Source: Flagellimonas yonaguniensis (GTDB lineage: Bacteria > Bacteroidota > Bacteroidia > Flavobacteriales > Flavobacteriaceae). Taken from it: 64,000 bases of DNA. Each line of letters opens with the position of its first letter. The first letter of the stretch is position 1. A program made the translations under genes and the position numbers. The notes below the pieces were generated by a model. The model was not told the origin of the DNA. It saw nothing but the letters and a program-made list of their open reading frames with translations, and did not search any database. Positions 27,106-36,206 of this stretch are shown piece by piece. The DNA lies in contig NZ_JARFVB010000009.1 in NCBI RefSeq assembly GCF_029193885.1, forward strand, positions 62,001 to 126,000, written 5' to 3'.

Positions 27106-27136
27106 AAGGTCAATCTTTCATGGATTGACCTTTTTT
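27106..27136 (+). terminator. terminator of the TonB receptor gene
   Basis: AAGGTCAATC (27106-27115) and GATTGACCTT (27123-27132) pair perfectly over ten bases with a seven-base loop and six T. It overlaps the 3' end of the convergent gene. Confidence 0.88.
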
Positions 27137-27406
27137 CTTACTCAACAAATAGGTATAGATCCAAGTGAGGGTAAAGGTGGGAATCACATCCATACCAGGT
27201 ACCAATTCTTCGGTAAAAGTGATCAAACCTGCTGCTTGCCCTACCCTGCCCTTGTACAAACGGGTCATGAGCCAACCAGCAAGTGGTGCCCAAATCACAT
27301 CGGAAAATTCCCCAATCCCAGGAATCACAAAGGATAGCATACCAATGCCATCAAACAAAAAACCCAATAGGAGATTGCGGTACTTGTTATCGTTTTCTTC
27401 TGTCAT
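27110..27406 (-). CDS. small conserved membrane protein
   Basis: 98 residues. Hydrophobic segments GFLFDGIGMLSFVIPGIGEF, IWAPLAGWLMTRLY and VIPTFTLTWIYTYLL suggest three membrane passes. The pattern FDGIGMLSFVIPGIGEFSDVI with a later FTEELVPGMDVIPTFT recurs in small Bacteroidota membrane proteins. No named function. It is upstream-adjacent to nothing on its strand except folE 40 bases before it, with which it may be cotranscribed. Confidence 0.75.
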   Translation of the reverse strand: MTEENDNKYRNLLLGFLFDGIGMLSFVIPGIGEFSDVIWAPLAGWLMTRLYKGRVGQAAGLITFTEELVPGMDVIPTFTLTWIYTYLLSKKKGQSMKD

Positions 27407-27446
27407 AAGGGAAAAATAGCAATTCCAACTTAATTGAAAAAGCGGT

Positions 27447-28046
27447 TTAAGACAAATCGGCGCTGATCAACTTCAAAAATTCGTTTCGGGTTTCGATTTT
27501 TTCAAACTGTCCGCGGAATCCAGAAGTCGTGGTAACCGAGTTTTGTTTTTGCACCCCACGCATCATCATGCACATGTGGGCAGCTTCAATCACTACGGCA
27601 ACCCCCTTGGGTTTCAATGTATTGTTGATGCATTCCAAAATATCATGCGTCAGTCGTTCCTGCACTTGCAATCGACGTGCAAACACATCGACCACACGAG
27701 GTATCTTGCTCAAACCAACAATGTGTCCGTTGGGAATGTAGGCAACATGTGCTTTTCCAAAAAACGGAAGCATGTGGTGCTCGCAAAGGGAATACAGTTC
27801 AATGTCCTTGATAATGACCATATCGTCGTAATCCTCGGCAAACATAGCTCCCTTAAGGATTTCCACTGCATCCTGTTTGTAGCCTTGGGTAAGGAAAAGC
27901 ATAGCTTTGGCCGCACGCTCTGGGGTTTTTAGCAGTCCTTCACGTTCCACATCCTCCCCAATGTCGGTCATGATGTTGGCAAAATGGTCCTTGACTTCAT
28001 TGGTGATTTCAATATTGTACTCTTCGAGGTTTCTATACGGTGCCAT
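27447..28046 (-). CDS. folE: GTP cyclohydrolase I
   Basis: 199 residues. Zinc ligands are visible in [19 protein letters not shown] (Cys and His) and in [12 protein letters not shown] (second Cys). [10 protein letters not shown] and [10 protein letters not shown] complete the family signature. It converts GTP to dihydroneopterin triphosphate, the first step of folate (and possibly queuosine or tetrahydrobiopterin-type) synthesis. Its start lies inside the msrA 3' end (14-base overlap), so the two are translationally coupled. Confidence 0.96.
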   Translation of the reverse strand: MAPYRNLEEYNIEITNEVKDHFANIMTDIGEDVEREGLLKTPERAAKAMLFLTQGYKQDAVEILKGAMFAEDYDDMVIIKDIELYSLCEHHMLPFFGKAHVAYIPNGHIVGLSKIPRVVDVFARRLQVQERLTHDILECINNTLKPKGVAVVIEAAHMCMMMRGVQKQNSVTTTSGFRGQFEKIETRNEFLKLISADLS

Positions 28047-28596
28047 GCTTTAGTTTTTTTGAAAAATAGTTATTCAGTTTTTTGATTTTTGGGTCAATTA
28101 TAATCTGACAATAGGGTTGTTCCCGGTTATCATTGTAATAGTTATGATGCGCTTCTTCTGCCAAATAAAAGGGTTTTTCCGAAGATACGGCCGTTACAAT
28201 GGGAGAATTAAAAATGTTTTCTTTTCCCAATAGTTTGATGAAATCCTCCGCCAACTGTTTCTGTTCAGGATTGGTATAGAAAATTTCGCTACGATATTGT
28301 GTGCCTATGTCGTTGCCTTGTCGGTTCAGGGTCGTGGGGTCGTGTGTGGCAAAAAACACCTCCAATAACTCAGCATACGATATTTTTGATGGGTCAAAAG
28401 TGATTTTTACTCCTTCAGCATGACCGGTTCGTCCAGTACAAATCTCACGATAAGCAGGATTTTTAATGGTTCCGCCCGTATAGCCGGATACTACCTCCAC
28501 TACTCCATCAAGCCGCTGAAAAACAGCTTCAGTACACCAAAAACAGCCACCAGCAAAAATGGCGGTTTCCAATTTTGAATTATTTTGTTTATCCAT
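28033..28596 (-). CDS. msrA: peptide-methionine (S)-S-oxide reductase MsrA
   Basis: 187 residues. The catalytic motif is [21 protein letters not shown], with the nucleophilic Cys in [24 protein letters not shown] and [20 protein letters not shown] are also conserved. There are no C-terminal resolving cysteines, so recycling is probably by thioredoxin via the proximal Cys pair. It repairs the S-epimer of oxidised methionine. No MsrB is nearby. It is the first gene of an msrA-folE transcript. Confidence 0.95.
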   Translation of the reverse strand: MDKQNNSKLETAIFAGGCFWCTEAVFQRLDGVVEVVSGYTGGTIKNPAYREICTGRTGHAEGVKITFDPSKISYAELLEVFFATHDPTTLNRQGNDIGTQYRSEIFYTNPEQKQLAEDFIKLLGKENIFNSPIVTAVSSEKPFYLAEEAHHNYYNDNREQPYCQIIIDPKIKKLNNYFSKKLKHGTV

Positions 28597-28814
28597 TTTT
28601 TTTCAAAATTAAACAATATTTATTCGGAAAAATAAACCCTAGCAAATATTTATTCCTTCTTTGGTCGAATCCATCTTCATGAACTTATCTGTTCAAACTA
28701 ATTGTGATTATTTGTTTTAATCAAAAATCAATCAAATTGACAAATTTATATTCTGAAAATGCAATCTTTGCGATACAACAGTAATCATTATCTTCGACCA
28801 GCGAAGTTGTACTT

Positions 28815-29483
28815 ATGATAAAGGCCACAAATATTCAAAAAAGTTACGGAGACCTCAAGGTTTTACAAGGGGTGGATTTGGAAATAAAAAAGGGTGAGGT
28901 AGTTTCCATAGTCGGGGCATCTGGCGCAGGAAAAACCACCCTTTTACAAATTTTGGGTACTTTGGACATTCCTACCAACAAAGGCGAAAGCACCTTATTG
29001 ATCAACGACACTGATGTAAACCAGCTCAACGACAAGAATTTGGCCCAATTCCGAAATGAACATATTGGGTTTATTTTTCAGTTTCACCAGTTGCTTCCCG
29101 AATTTACGGCTTTGGAGAATGTCTGTATTCCCGCTTTTATCAAAAAAACACCGAAATCCGAAGCTGAAAAGCGTGCCAAGGAATTGTTGGATTTTTTAGG
29201 ATTAAAAGATCGCTACGACCATAAGCCGAATGCGCTCTCAGGAGGAGAACAGCAACGTGTTGCCGTGGCTCGTTCCCTAATGAACAATCCCTCTGTGGTT
29301 TTGGCCGATGAGCCCAGTGGGAATTTGGATTCCGAAAGTGCGGATAATTTGCACAAGCTGTTTTTTCAACTACGCGATGAGTTTGGGCAGACCTTTGTTT
29401 TGGTAACGCATAACCTCCAATTGGCAGATATGGCGGACCGAAAGCTCACGATGGTGGATGGTTTGATTATTTCCAAAGACTGA
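28815..29483 (+). CDS. LolD-type ABC transporter ATP-binding protein
   Basis: 222 residues, a complete ABC ATPase. Walker [15 protein letters not shown]-loop [18 protein letters not shown], signature [15 protein letters not shown], Walker [13 protein letters not shown] and the His switch LVTHN are all present. [16 protein letters not shown] is typical of the LolD/MacB branch (lipoprotein release or MacB-type export). The permease is not adjacent, which is usual for this gene in flavobacteria. The TIGR02757 gene begins one base after the stop. Confidence 0.9.
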   Translation: MIKATNIQKSYGDLKVLQGVDLEIKKGEVVSIVGASGAGKTTLLQILGTLDIPTNKGESTLLINDTDVNQLNDKNLAQFRNEHIGFIFQFHQLLPEFTALENVCIPAFIKKTPKSEAEKRAKELLDFLGLKDRYDHKPNALSGGEQQRVAVARSLMNNPSVVLADEPSGNLDSESADNLHKLFFQLRDEFGQTFVLVTHNLQLADMADRKLTMVDGLIISKD

Positions 29484-29484
29484 T

Positions 29485-30249
29485 ATGACCAAAGCAGAAC
29501 TCAAGGACTTTTTGGATACTAAGGTGTTGGACTACAACCATCCCAGGTTTTTAGAAGATGACCCCATTCAGATTCCTCACCTGTTCACCCAAAAGGAAGA
29601 TATTGAAATCAGCGGATTCTTGACGGCTACCATTGCTTGGGGCAACCGCAAGAGTATTATCAACAATGCAACAAAATTAATGGGATTCATGGGCAACGCT
29701 CCATACGATTTTGTAATGGCCCATACCGAGGATGACTTGGATAAGCTTTCCCCTTTTGTGCACCGAACTTTTAATGGAATAGACCTTGGTTACTTTGTAA
29801 CCAGTCTCCAAAATATCTATAAAAATCATGGTGGTTTAGAGACTGTCTTTACCGAACACCAGACCAAGGATTCCATGCAGCCTGCCATTTCCAGGTTCAA
29901 GGAACGGTTTTTTGAACTGCCCCATCAAAGTCGAACTCAAAAACATGTTTCCGACCCAAACAAAGGGTCTGCGGCCAAACGCATCAACATGTTTTTACGT
30001 TGGATGGTCCGCGACAATAGTACAGGCGTGGATTTTGGATTATGGAAAGGCATCTCCCCTGCCAAACTCTCCTGCCCGTTGGATGTACACTCAGGCAATG
30101 TGGCCCGTAAACTAAAACTGCTCAAACGCAAACAGAACGATGCCAAAGCCCTACAGGAATTGGACAAAAACTTAAGAAAACTGGACCCTACCGACCCTGT
30201 AAAATATGATTTTGCGCTATTTGGGTTGGGGGTTTTTGAGAGGTTTTAG
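29485..30249 (+). CDS. TIGR02757/DUF2400-family protein
   Basis: 254 residues. Family motifs: HPRFLEDDPIQIPHLF, EISGFLTATIAWGNRKSI, and GSAAKRINMFLRWMVRDN followed by VDFGLWKGISPAKLSCPLDVHSG. It ends YDFALFGLGVFERF. The family is widespread in Bacteroidota and is sometimes linked to DNA-glycosylase-like helix-hairpin folds; no reaction is established to my knowledge. The start lies one base after the ABC ATPase stop, so the two are cotranslated. Confidence 0.9.
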   Translation: MTKAELKDFLDTKVLDYNHPRFLEDDPIQIPHLFTQKEDIEISGFLTATIAWGNRKSIINNATKLMGFMGNAPYDFVMAHTEDDLDKLSPFVHRTFNGIDLGYFVTSLQNIYKNHGGLETVFTEHQTKDSMQPAISRFKERFFELPHQSRTQKHVSDPNKGSAAKRINMFLRWMVRDNSTGVDFGLWKGISPAKLSCPLDVHSGNVARKLKLLKRKQNDAKALQELDKNLRKLDPTDPVKYDFALFGLGVFERF

Positions 30250-30280
30250 TTCAAAATCAGGTTGTAAAGCCATAAAGTGC

Positions 30281-30311
30281 TTGTGTTTGGTTCGTTTTTG
30301 GTGTACTTTTG
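30281..30311 (+). promoter_or_regulatory. promoter of the toxin-antitoxin operon
   Basis: TTG at 30281-30283 and TACTTTTG at 30304-30311 are separated by 20 bases, a good Bacteroidota promoter. The antitoxin ATG follows 24 bases later. Confidence 0.55.
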
Positions 30312-30335
30312 CATCGAATCAAATAATCATAAACT

Positions 30336-30575
30336 ATGGCTCGTCAAAGCATTTCTTTTACCAAACCGAATGATGAATGGTTAAAATCACAAGTGGATAG
30401 CGAAGAATATTCCAGTAAAAGTGAGCTTGTCAATGATTTGATCAGACAAGCCAGAAAGCAACAAGCACAAATTGATTGGATAAAGGCTAGGTTGGAAAGA
30501 GCTGAGAATAGCGGATTTACCCATGATAGTAAAGAAGCTATTCTAGCTGAATCGAAGTCAATGCTAAATGGCTAA
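30336..30575 (+). CDS. ParD-type antitoxin (ribbon-helix-helix)
   Basis: 79 residues. The N-terminal ribbon-helix-helix starts MARQSISFTKPNDEWLKSQV, with SEYSSKSELVNDLIRQARK-like spacing (here EEYSSKSELVNDLIRQARK). The C-terminal part (ERAENSGFTHDSKEAILAES) is the toxin-binding tail, as in CC2985-type ParD proteins. It should repress its own operon and neutralise the toxin. It overlaps the toxin gene by eight bases. Confidence 0.9.
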   Translation: MARQSISFTKPNDEWLKSQVDSEEYSSKSELVNDLIRQARKQQAQIDWIKARLERAENSGFTHDSKEAILAESKSMLNG

Positions 30576-30855
30576 ATATAAACTGAGTAATACCGCAAAG
30601 GAAGATTTAATTAGAATCCATCAGTATGGAGTCCAACAGTTTGGAATGGCTCAGGCTGATAAATATTTTGAAACTTTTTTTGAATACTTTGATATCATTG
30701 CTCAACAGCCCTATTCCTTTGAATCCATTGATCATATCAAAAAAGGATACAAACGTTGTGTATGTGGTTCAGACAGTATATATTATAAATTAAATGATGA
30801 TTTCGTTGAAATAATGGCCATCATAGGAAGCCAAGATTTGAATAACATCATTTAA
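30568..30855 (+). CDS. RelE/ParE-family toxin
   Basis: 95 residues. Characteristic pieces are YKLSNTAKEDLIRIHQYGVQ, FGMAQADKYFETFFEYFDII and CGSDSIYYKLNDDFVEIMAIIG, matching the ParE fold and its C-terminal strand. ParE toxins usually poison gyrase; RelE relatives cleave mRNA on the ribosome. The ParD-type partner favours the ParE mode. The stop is one base from the 3' end of the convergent oxidoreductase gene, consistent with later insertion of the pair into a gap. Confidence 0.9.
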   Translation: MAKYKLSNTAKEDLIRIHQYGVQQFGMAQADKYFETFFEYFDIIAQQPYSFESIDHIKKGYKRCVCGSDSIYYKLNDDFVEIMAIIGSQDLNNII

Positions 30856-30856
30856 A

Positions 30857-31996
30857 TCACCCCCCAAACCCATAACCAGGTTCGAAATCAAGTGCAATGG
30901 TCTCTCCTCCATTCGCGATGGACTTGTATATGGCCTCAACGATCATCATATCGCGTTTGCCCATTTCTCCTGGGGCTTTGTTGGGCTCATCAAATAAAAT
31001 GTGTCGTGCAAAATCGTCCATTTGTAATTTCTGCTGGCTCTCGTGCGGGAATTTGATTTCGTCCCCATTGGAGGTCACACCGCTCAAAGGGCCATAATTA
31101 TTCGCTGGCTGCAATCGAAACCAGCCCGAACTTCCTGAAGCATACATGGCATTGGCATTGAAGTTATGTGAGGTGGAAATGTTTCCCACTGCCCCACTCG
31201 GGAATTCAAATTGTGCGGTAATGGTCTCGTCGGTGTCTTTAAAATACTCGGGGCGAGTGCTGAATTCCTGAGCCGCAACGGAAATCGGATTTTCACCTGT
31301 ACCATAAATGGTACTTTGCACAGCATATACGCCCATGTTCATCAAAGCGCCACCACCGGATAATTTCTTGTTCAATCGCCATTGGTCTGGATTACCATTG
31401 GAACGGTAAGCGGCATCTGCAGAAACAAACAAAATGTCCCCAAAAGTCTTTTCCCGGACAAACTTCTTGACCTGCTGCGTGTAGGGTTCGGAATGTAATC
31501 TGTAGCCCATTCCCAGTTTTACGCCTGCTTCCTTGCAGGCATTGATGATAGCATCGCACTCGGCCACACTGATGCCCATCGGCTTTTCACAAATCACATG
31601 TTTGCCTGCTTGTGCTGCACGAATACTGAATTCCGCATGCATACTGTTGGGAAGTACCACATACACCACATCAATATCCTCGTTGTCGGCGATATCATCA
31701 AAATTTTGATAGTTGTAGATGTTCTTTTCTGGAATTCCGTATTTATCCGCCCAAATTTTCTCCTTTTGAGGGGTTCCTGTTACAATTCCGGCCAGATAGC
31801 AATGTTGGGTGCTCTGCAAAGCAGGTGCTAATTGATAAGTGCTGTAACTACCCAATCCCACTAGGGCTATTCCTAATTTCTTCTTCTCCTGACCAGCACC
31901 CATGGCACAAGCAAAAGGTGCGGATGTCAACAAGGCAGCTCCCCCAATTCCTTTTACGGTAAGGCTGTTGAAATTTCTTCGAGTAAAACGCTTCAT
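30857..31996 (-). CDS. Tat-exported Gfo/Idh/MocA-family oxidoreductase
   Basis: 379 residues. The N-terminus RFTRRNFNSLTVKGIGGAAL has a twin-arginine signal, so it is exported folded with its cofactor. The Rossmann motif GIALVGLGSYSTYQLAPAL and the EKP catalytic motif VICEKPMGISVAECD follow, then the C-terminal beta-sheet domain. It resembles glucose-fructose oxidoreductase, which tightly binds NADP in the periplasm; the sugar is unknown. It is convergent with the toxin gene. Confidence 0.92.
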   Translation of the reverse strand: MKRFTRRNFNSLTVKGIGGAALLTSAPFACAMGAGQEKKKLGIALVGLGSYSTYQLAPALQSTQHCYLAGIVTGTPQKEKIWADKYGIPEKNIYNYQNFDDIADNEDIDVVYVVLPNSMHAEFSIRAAQAGKHVICEKPMGISVAECDAIINACKEAGVKLGMGYRLHSEPYTQQVKKFVREKTFGDILFVSADAAYRSNGNPDQWRLNKKLSGGGALMNMGVYAVQSTIYGTGENPISVAAQEFSTRPEYFKDTDETITAQFEFPSGAVGNISTSHNFNANAMYASGSSGWFRLQPANNYGPLSGVTSNGDEIKFPHESQQKLQMDDFARHILFDEPNKAPGEMGKRDMMIVEAIYKSIANGGETIALDFEPGYGFGG

Positions 31997-32127
31997 GGAA
32001 ATTGAATTTAGTGTGTGAACTTAAAAATAATGATAAATACCTTGAATAGGGTCATTTGTAGTCCTTATAGTGGAACAAGAACTTTCAAATTCCTTATTTT
32101 TATGGACTACTAATTCAACCCTTTAAA

Positions 32128-33612
32128 ATGAAAAAACTCTTACTACTGGGGATGGCTCTTTGCACCTCATTGGCATTTTCACAAAGCAGAAAATTACCCA
32201 TTGACACTACTGTGACCACACAACATTCGGTAACCATCAACGGTTCACGAATCGATTATACCGCAACCACGGGGACACAGCCCGTTTGGGATGAATTGGG
32301 GGAGCCTATTGCATCTTTGCATTACACCTACTACACTAAAAACGGTATAAAGGATAGATCGTCCAGACCCTTATTGATTTCTTTTAACGGTGGACCTGGT
32401 TCCGGTTCCGTTTGGATGCACTTGGCCTACACGGGTCCGCGTATCCTTAAAATCGATGATGAAGGATACCCTGTGCAGCCTTATGGTGCCAAGGAAAATC
32501 CTTATTCCGTTTTGGATGTGACTGACATTGTGTATGTAAACCCAGTGAACACGGGTTATTCTCGTACCATACCCGAAACAGGAAAAGAAGTAGACCGTAA
32601 AAAATTCTTCGGAATCAATGCAGATACCAAATACTTGGCTGAATGGCTGAACACTTTTGTGTCCAGAAACAACCGTTGGAATTCCCCGAAATATATTGTG
32701 GGCGAAAGTTACGGAGGCACCCGAGTAATGGGGCTCTCGTTGGCACTACAAAACCAACAATGGATGTATCTGAACGGTGTGATCATGGTTTCCCCTGCCG
32801 ATTACAAGGTATTCCGTGACAACGACCCTGTTTCCAGCGCATTGAACTTACCATATTTTGCTGCCACGGCATGGCACCACAAGGCGCTACCATCTGATTT
32901 GCAAAGCAAAGACTTACTGGAAGTGTTGCCCGAAGTAGAGGAATTTACCATCAATGAATTATTGCCTGCCCTTGCCAAAGGTGGCTTTATCCCAGATGCT
33001 GAACGCAAAGCCGTTGCCAATAAAATGGCCCGCTATTCTGGATTGGATGCCAAGGACATTATTGATCACAACTTGGATGTGCCAACGCAATTTTTCTGGA
33101 AAGCACTATTGAGGGACAAAAGTGGGTATACCATCGGGCGTTTGGACAGCCGTTATTTGGGAATCGACAAAACCTTGGCGGGTACTCGACCGGATTATTC
33201 CCCCGAGTTGACCTCTTGGTTGCACAGTTTTACCCCTGCCATCAACTATTACTTGCAGGAAGAACTTGATTTTAAAACCGATATTAAGTACAACATGTTC
33301 GGCCCTGTTCATCCTTGGGATGATAGCAATGACAATGTTAGAGACAATTTACGTCAAGCCATGGCACAGAATCCGTATTTGAACGTTTTGGTTCAATCGG
33401 GTTATTATGATGGTGCCTGTACTTATTTTGCGGCCAAGTACACCATGTCACAAGTGGATCCAAGTGGCAAAATGAAGGATAGATTCGAGTGGAAGGGTTA
33501 TCGCTCCGGTCACATGATGTATTTGAGGAAAGAAGATTTGAAAACAGCCAATGAAGATATTAGAGCGTTTATTTTAAAAACCCAAGCCAACGAGAAGAGC
33601 GCGAAGTATTGA
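32128..33612 (+). CDS. S10-family serine carboxypeptidase-like protein
   Basis: 494 residues with signal peptide (LLLLGMALCTSLAFSQ). Oxyanion motif SFNGGPGSGSVWMHLAYTGP, nucleophile VGESYGGTR (Ser), and catalytic His in YRSGHMMYL near the C-terminus are seen; the Asp is probably in VQSGYYDGAC. S10 enzymes remove C-terminal residues from peptides at acidic pH. Exported to the periplasm or beyond; there is no T9SS C-terminal domain. A strong terminator follows. Confidence 0.92.
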   Translation: MKKLLLLGMALCTSLAFSQSRKLPIDTTVTTQHSVTINGSRIDYTATTGTQPVWDELGEPIASLHYTYYTKNGIKDRSSRPLLISFNGGPGSGSVWMHLAYTGPRILKIDDEGYPVQPYGAKENPYSVLDVTDIVYVNPVNTGYSRTIPETGKEVDRKKFFGINADTKYLAEWLNTFVSRNNRWNSPKYIVGESYGGTRVMGLSLALQNQQWMYLNGVIMVSPADYKVFRDNDPVSSALNLPYFAATAWHHKALPSDLQSKDLLEVLPEVEEFTINELLPALAKGGFIPDAERKAVANKMARYSGLDAKDIIDHNLDVPTQFFWKALLRDKSGYTIGRLDSRYLGIDKTLAGTRPDYSPELTSWLHSFTPAINYYLQEELDFKTDIKYNMFGPVHPWDDSNDNVRDNLRQAMAQNPYLNVLVQSGYYDGACTYFAAKYTMSQVDPSGKMKDRFEWKGYRSGHMMYLRKEDLKTANEDIRAFILKTQANEKSAKY

Positions 33613-33635
33613 TTTAAACGACATTTAAATTGTAG

Positions 33636-33669
33636 AAGCGGTATGATATTTAAGTTATACCGCTTTTTT
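33636..33669 (+). terminator. terminator after S10 peptidase gene
   Basis: AAGCGGTAT (33636-33644) and ATACCGCTT (33657-33665) pair perfectly over nine bases, followed by T residues. Confidence 0.88.
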
Positions 33670-33749
33670 ATTGAAGAATAAACTACAAAGTGGTTTTATG
33701 TGTAACAAAAGTGCAATAATCGACACTTATAATGTAAAATATATCAATT

Positions 33750-34019
33750 ATGGGAGGTGAAGGAAGTATGATGCATGCTATAAATAGCTTTAAGGTCAAC
33801 AGGAGCATGCTAAAAAAGAGAAAGTTGAAATCCATTGATGACGTTTACGGTAAAAAAAGCGTCACAAAATTACATTTTAAAAAGTCCACTCCGCATGATA
33901 TTGCACGTATTCGCAAAAAGATGATCATTCAGAATAAAAAAGAAAAGAGGATAATGTTTTCTGCCATAATAACCACGATACTACTCTTTTTTATTTTGTA
34001 TTTACTTTTTGTGCAGTGA
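33750..34019 (+). CDS. small basic membrane-anchored protein
   Basis: 89 residues. It starts MGGEGSMMHAINSFKVNRSM and is strongly basic (LKKRKLKSIDD, RIRKKMIIQNKKEKR), then ends in one membrane helix (IMFSAIITTILLFFILYLLFV). A tail-anchored, cytoplasm-facing basic protein. Proteins with the MGGEGSMM start are common in Flavobacteriia; no function is known to me. It precedes the SGNH hydrolase by 32 bases. Confidence 0.75.
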   Translation: MGGEGSMMHAINSFKVNRSMLKKRKLKSIDDVYGKKSVTKLHFKKSTPHDIARIRKKMIIQNKKEKRIMFSAIITTILLFFILYLLFVQ

Positions 34020-34051
34020 TAATTTTCTATTTTTAACAAAAACCGCACATA

Positions 34052-34747
34052 GTGAAAAAACAAACCATACTTTGGATCATGCTATCGTTCTTAGGATTGT
34101 CAATTACCTCAAAAGTCAATGCACAGGATTGGCCCAATTTGGAAAAGTATAAAAATGAGAATACAGAACTTCCCGCTCCCACAGAAAGTGAAAATCGGGT
34201 GGTGTTCATGGGAAATTCCATTACCGAAATGTGGATAGGCACCCATCCAGAATTTTTTGCTGAAAATCCGTATGTAAATCGCGGCATTGGTGGACAGACA
34301 ACTCCTCAGATGCTGTTGCGTTTTCGCCAAGATGTGATTGATTTGAGCCCGAAAGCGGTGGTGGTTTTGGCTGGAACCAACGATATTGCAGGCAACACCG
34401 GCCCCATGACACTGGAACAAATCCATGATAATATCCTTTCCATGGTAGAACTGGCCAAAGCAAACGGCATTAAGCCGATTGTTTGTTCCGTACTCCCCGC
34501 CTACGATTATCCTTGGCGTCCTGGTTTGCAACCAAATATCAAAATTCCGAAACTGAACAAGATGCTCAAAGAAATGGCAGAAAACGAGGGGGCCATGTAT
34601 TTGGATTATTTCTCTGAAATGGCCGATGACAGAAATGGTCTGCCATCGGAGTTGACCACAGATGAAGTACATGTGACCAAAGCGGGTTATGAGGTTATGG
34701 AGAGAATGGTAAAAGATGCTATCGATAAGACTCTCAAAAACCAGTGA
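34052..34747 (+). CDS. SGNH/GDSL hydrolase
   Basis: 231 residues from a GTG start that gives the signal peptide KKQTILWIMLSFLGLSITSK, ending near NAQ. SGNH blocks are all present: RVVFMGNSITEMW (Ser), NRGIGGQTT (Gly), VVLAGTNDIAGNT (Asn) and DEVHVTKAGYE (Asp-His). It resembles secreted acetylhydrolases acting on sugars or lipids; the substrate is unknown. The next gene starts one base after its stop. Confidence 0.92.
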   Translation: MKKQTILWIMLSFLGLSITSKVNAQDWPNLEKYKNENTELPAPTESENRVVFMGNSITEMWIGTHPEFFAENPYVNRGIGGQTTPQMLLRFRQDVIDLSPKAVVVLAGTNDIAGNTGPMTLEQIHDNILSMVELAKANGIKPIVCSVLPAYDYPWRPGLQPNIKIPKLNKMLKEMAENEGAMYLDYFSEMADDRNGLPSELTTDEVHVTKAGYEVMERMVKDAIDKTLKNQ

Positions 34748-34748
34748 A

Positions 34749-35144
34749 ATGAACGATGCCGATTTTATAAAAGCTTTTGAAACAGGCAAATTCCCACCAG
34801 AGCAGTTCCATCACAAGGCGCACATAAAACTGGCTTGGATATACCTGAATCTGTTTGATGAGGAAACTGCCATTTCCAAAACTTGTGAAGCCATCAAAAA
34901 TTTTGATAAGCTTCATGGGGATGGCACCAAATATCATATGACATTAACAGTGGCTGCAGTAAAAGTGGTGCATCATTTCAGGCAAAAATCCAATGCAATT
35001 ACGTTTGATGAATTTGTATGCGAGTATCCAAGACTAGTCACTTCATTTAAAGAATTACTTTTCCAGCATTATGGAGAAAATGTACTTGCGGACCAAAAAG
35101 CAAAAACAGCATATTTGGAGCCCGATTTGCTTCCTTTCACTTGA
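34749..35144 (+). CDS. conserved hypothetical protein
   Basis: 131 residues from ATG 34749, one base after the SGNH hydrolase stop. It contains FIKAFETGKFPPEQFHHKAH, then IKLAWIYLNLF and YHMTLTVAAVKVVHHF. The FHHxxH-type start and LAWIYL helix are found in a widespread uncharacterised family. All-helical by appearance, with conserved His that could bind metal. Function unknown. Confidence 0.78.
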   Translation: MNDADFIKAFETGKFPPEQFHHKAHIKLAWIYLNLFDEETAISKTCEAIKNFDKLHGDGTKYHMTLTVAAVKVVHHFRQKSNAITFDEFVCEYPRLVTSFKELLFQHYGENVLADQKAKTAYLEPDLLPFT

Positions 35145-35175
35145 GTTGCCTGTAAAGATTTAGTTACATTGCAGC

Positions 35176-36183
35176 ATGCAAAACGGCAAGATCAGCATTA
35201 TTATTCCCTTTAAAAATACCTCACATTACCTCCCTGAATGCTTGGATTCCATTGTGAACCAATCTTACACCGATTGGGAAGTATTGGCCGTCAACGACCA
35301 TTCCATCGATGGAAGTTTTGAGCTTCTTACCTCCTATTCCCAGAAAGATAAACGTATCAAAGTTTATCAGAATAAAGGAAATGGAATCATTCCCGCGCTT
35401 CAAACGGGCTACGCCGAGAGTCATGGTCAATTTGTAACCCGAATGGATTCCGATGATATCATGAAATCCAACCGTTTGGAGGTCATGGTCAACTCTCTAA
35501 AAGAAAACGGCACCGGTCATATTGCGGTTGGACAAGTGAAGTATTTTTCAAACCGAGGCATCAGCAATGGTTACGAACGATATGAACAATGGTTGAACCA
35601 TTTGACATCAGAAGGAAACAATTTTGATGAGATTTACAAAGAATGTGTGATTCCTTCCCCTTGCTGGATGGTACATCGTGATGATTTTGAAAAATGTAAA
35701 GGTTTTGAGCCACAGCGGTATCCTGAAGATTACGACCTGACCTTTCGATTTTACGAAAATAGTTTTAAAATTATTCCTTGCGACCAAGTTTTACATCTTT
35801 GGCGTGACTATGATACCCGTACTTCCAGAACCCATGAACACTATGCCCAAAATTATTTTTTAGACATCAAACTCCATTATTTTTTGAAGTTGAACCATAA
35901 TTCAAACCGACCATTAGTGGTCTGGGGAGCAGGATTCAAAGGAAAGAAGATTGCCAAAGGACTTAAAAAACAGGGTTTGGATTTTACGTGGCTGTGCGAC
36001 AATCCAAAAAAAATCGGTAAAAAAATCCACGATAAAGAATTGGTCCATTTTGAGGCATTAGAGGATTTGAAAGATCCACAAAGTATCATAACCGTTGCCA
36101 ACGAAGATGCACAAAAAGAAATCCGTGGTTATTTTGCCGAGTTAGGTCAATTCCCAATGCAGGATTACTTCTTTTTTTGTTAG
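35176..36183 (+). CDS. family 2 glycosyltransferase with C-terminal nucleotide-binding-like domain
   Basis: 335 residues. The GT-A domain starts ISIIIPFKNTSHYLPECL and has the donor motifs LAVNDHSIDGS and RMDSDDIM. A candidate acceptor-side Asp is in RYPEDYDLTFRFYE. From about residue 250 there is an extra Rossmann-like segment: LVVWGAGFKGKKIAKGLKKQ, then DFTWLCDNPKKIGK and SIITVANEDAQKEI. That resembles the sugar nucleotide-binding or C-terminal domain seen in some cell-surface glycosyltransferases. Substrate unknown. No polysaccharide operon surrounds it. Confidence 0.88.
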   Translation: MQNGKISIIIPFKNTSHYLPECLDSIVNQSYTDWEVLAVNDHSIDGSFELLTSYSQKDKRIKVYQNKGNGIIPALQTGYAESHGQFVTRMDSDDIMKSNRLEVMVNSLKENGTGHIAVGQVKYFSNRGISNGYERYEQWLNHLTSEGNNFDEIYKECVIPSPCWMVHRDDFEKCKGFEPQRYPEDYDLTFRFYENSFKIIPCDQVLHLWRDYDTRTSRTHEHYAQNYFLDIKLHYFLKLNHNSNRPLVVWGAGFKGKKIAKGLKKQGLDFTWLCDNPKKIGKKIHDKELVHFEALEDLKDPQSIITVANEDAQKEIRGYFAELGQFPMQDYFFFC

Positions 36184-36206
36184 GCTTTGACCGTTTTTTC
36201 AGAAAA

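Noticed and set aside
28759..28818. A 19-residue upstream frame whose stop overlaps the start of the LolD-type ATPase gene (ATGA)
   Set aside because: Its first bases run into a possible -7 sequence (AATCTTTG), so it may not be transcribed; no conserved feature supports it as a leader peptide.
34109..34789. Long minus-strand frame opposite the SGNH hydrolase gene
   Set aside because: The plus-strand protein has all SGNH motifs; the minus frame has odd composition and no recognisable motif.
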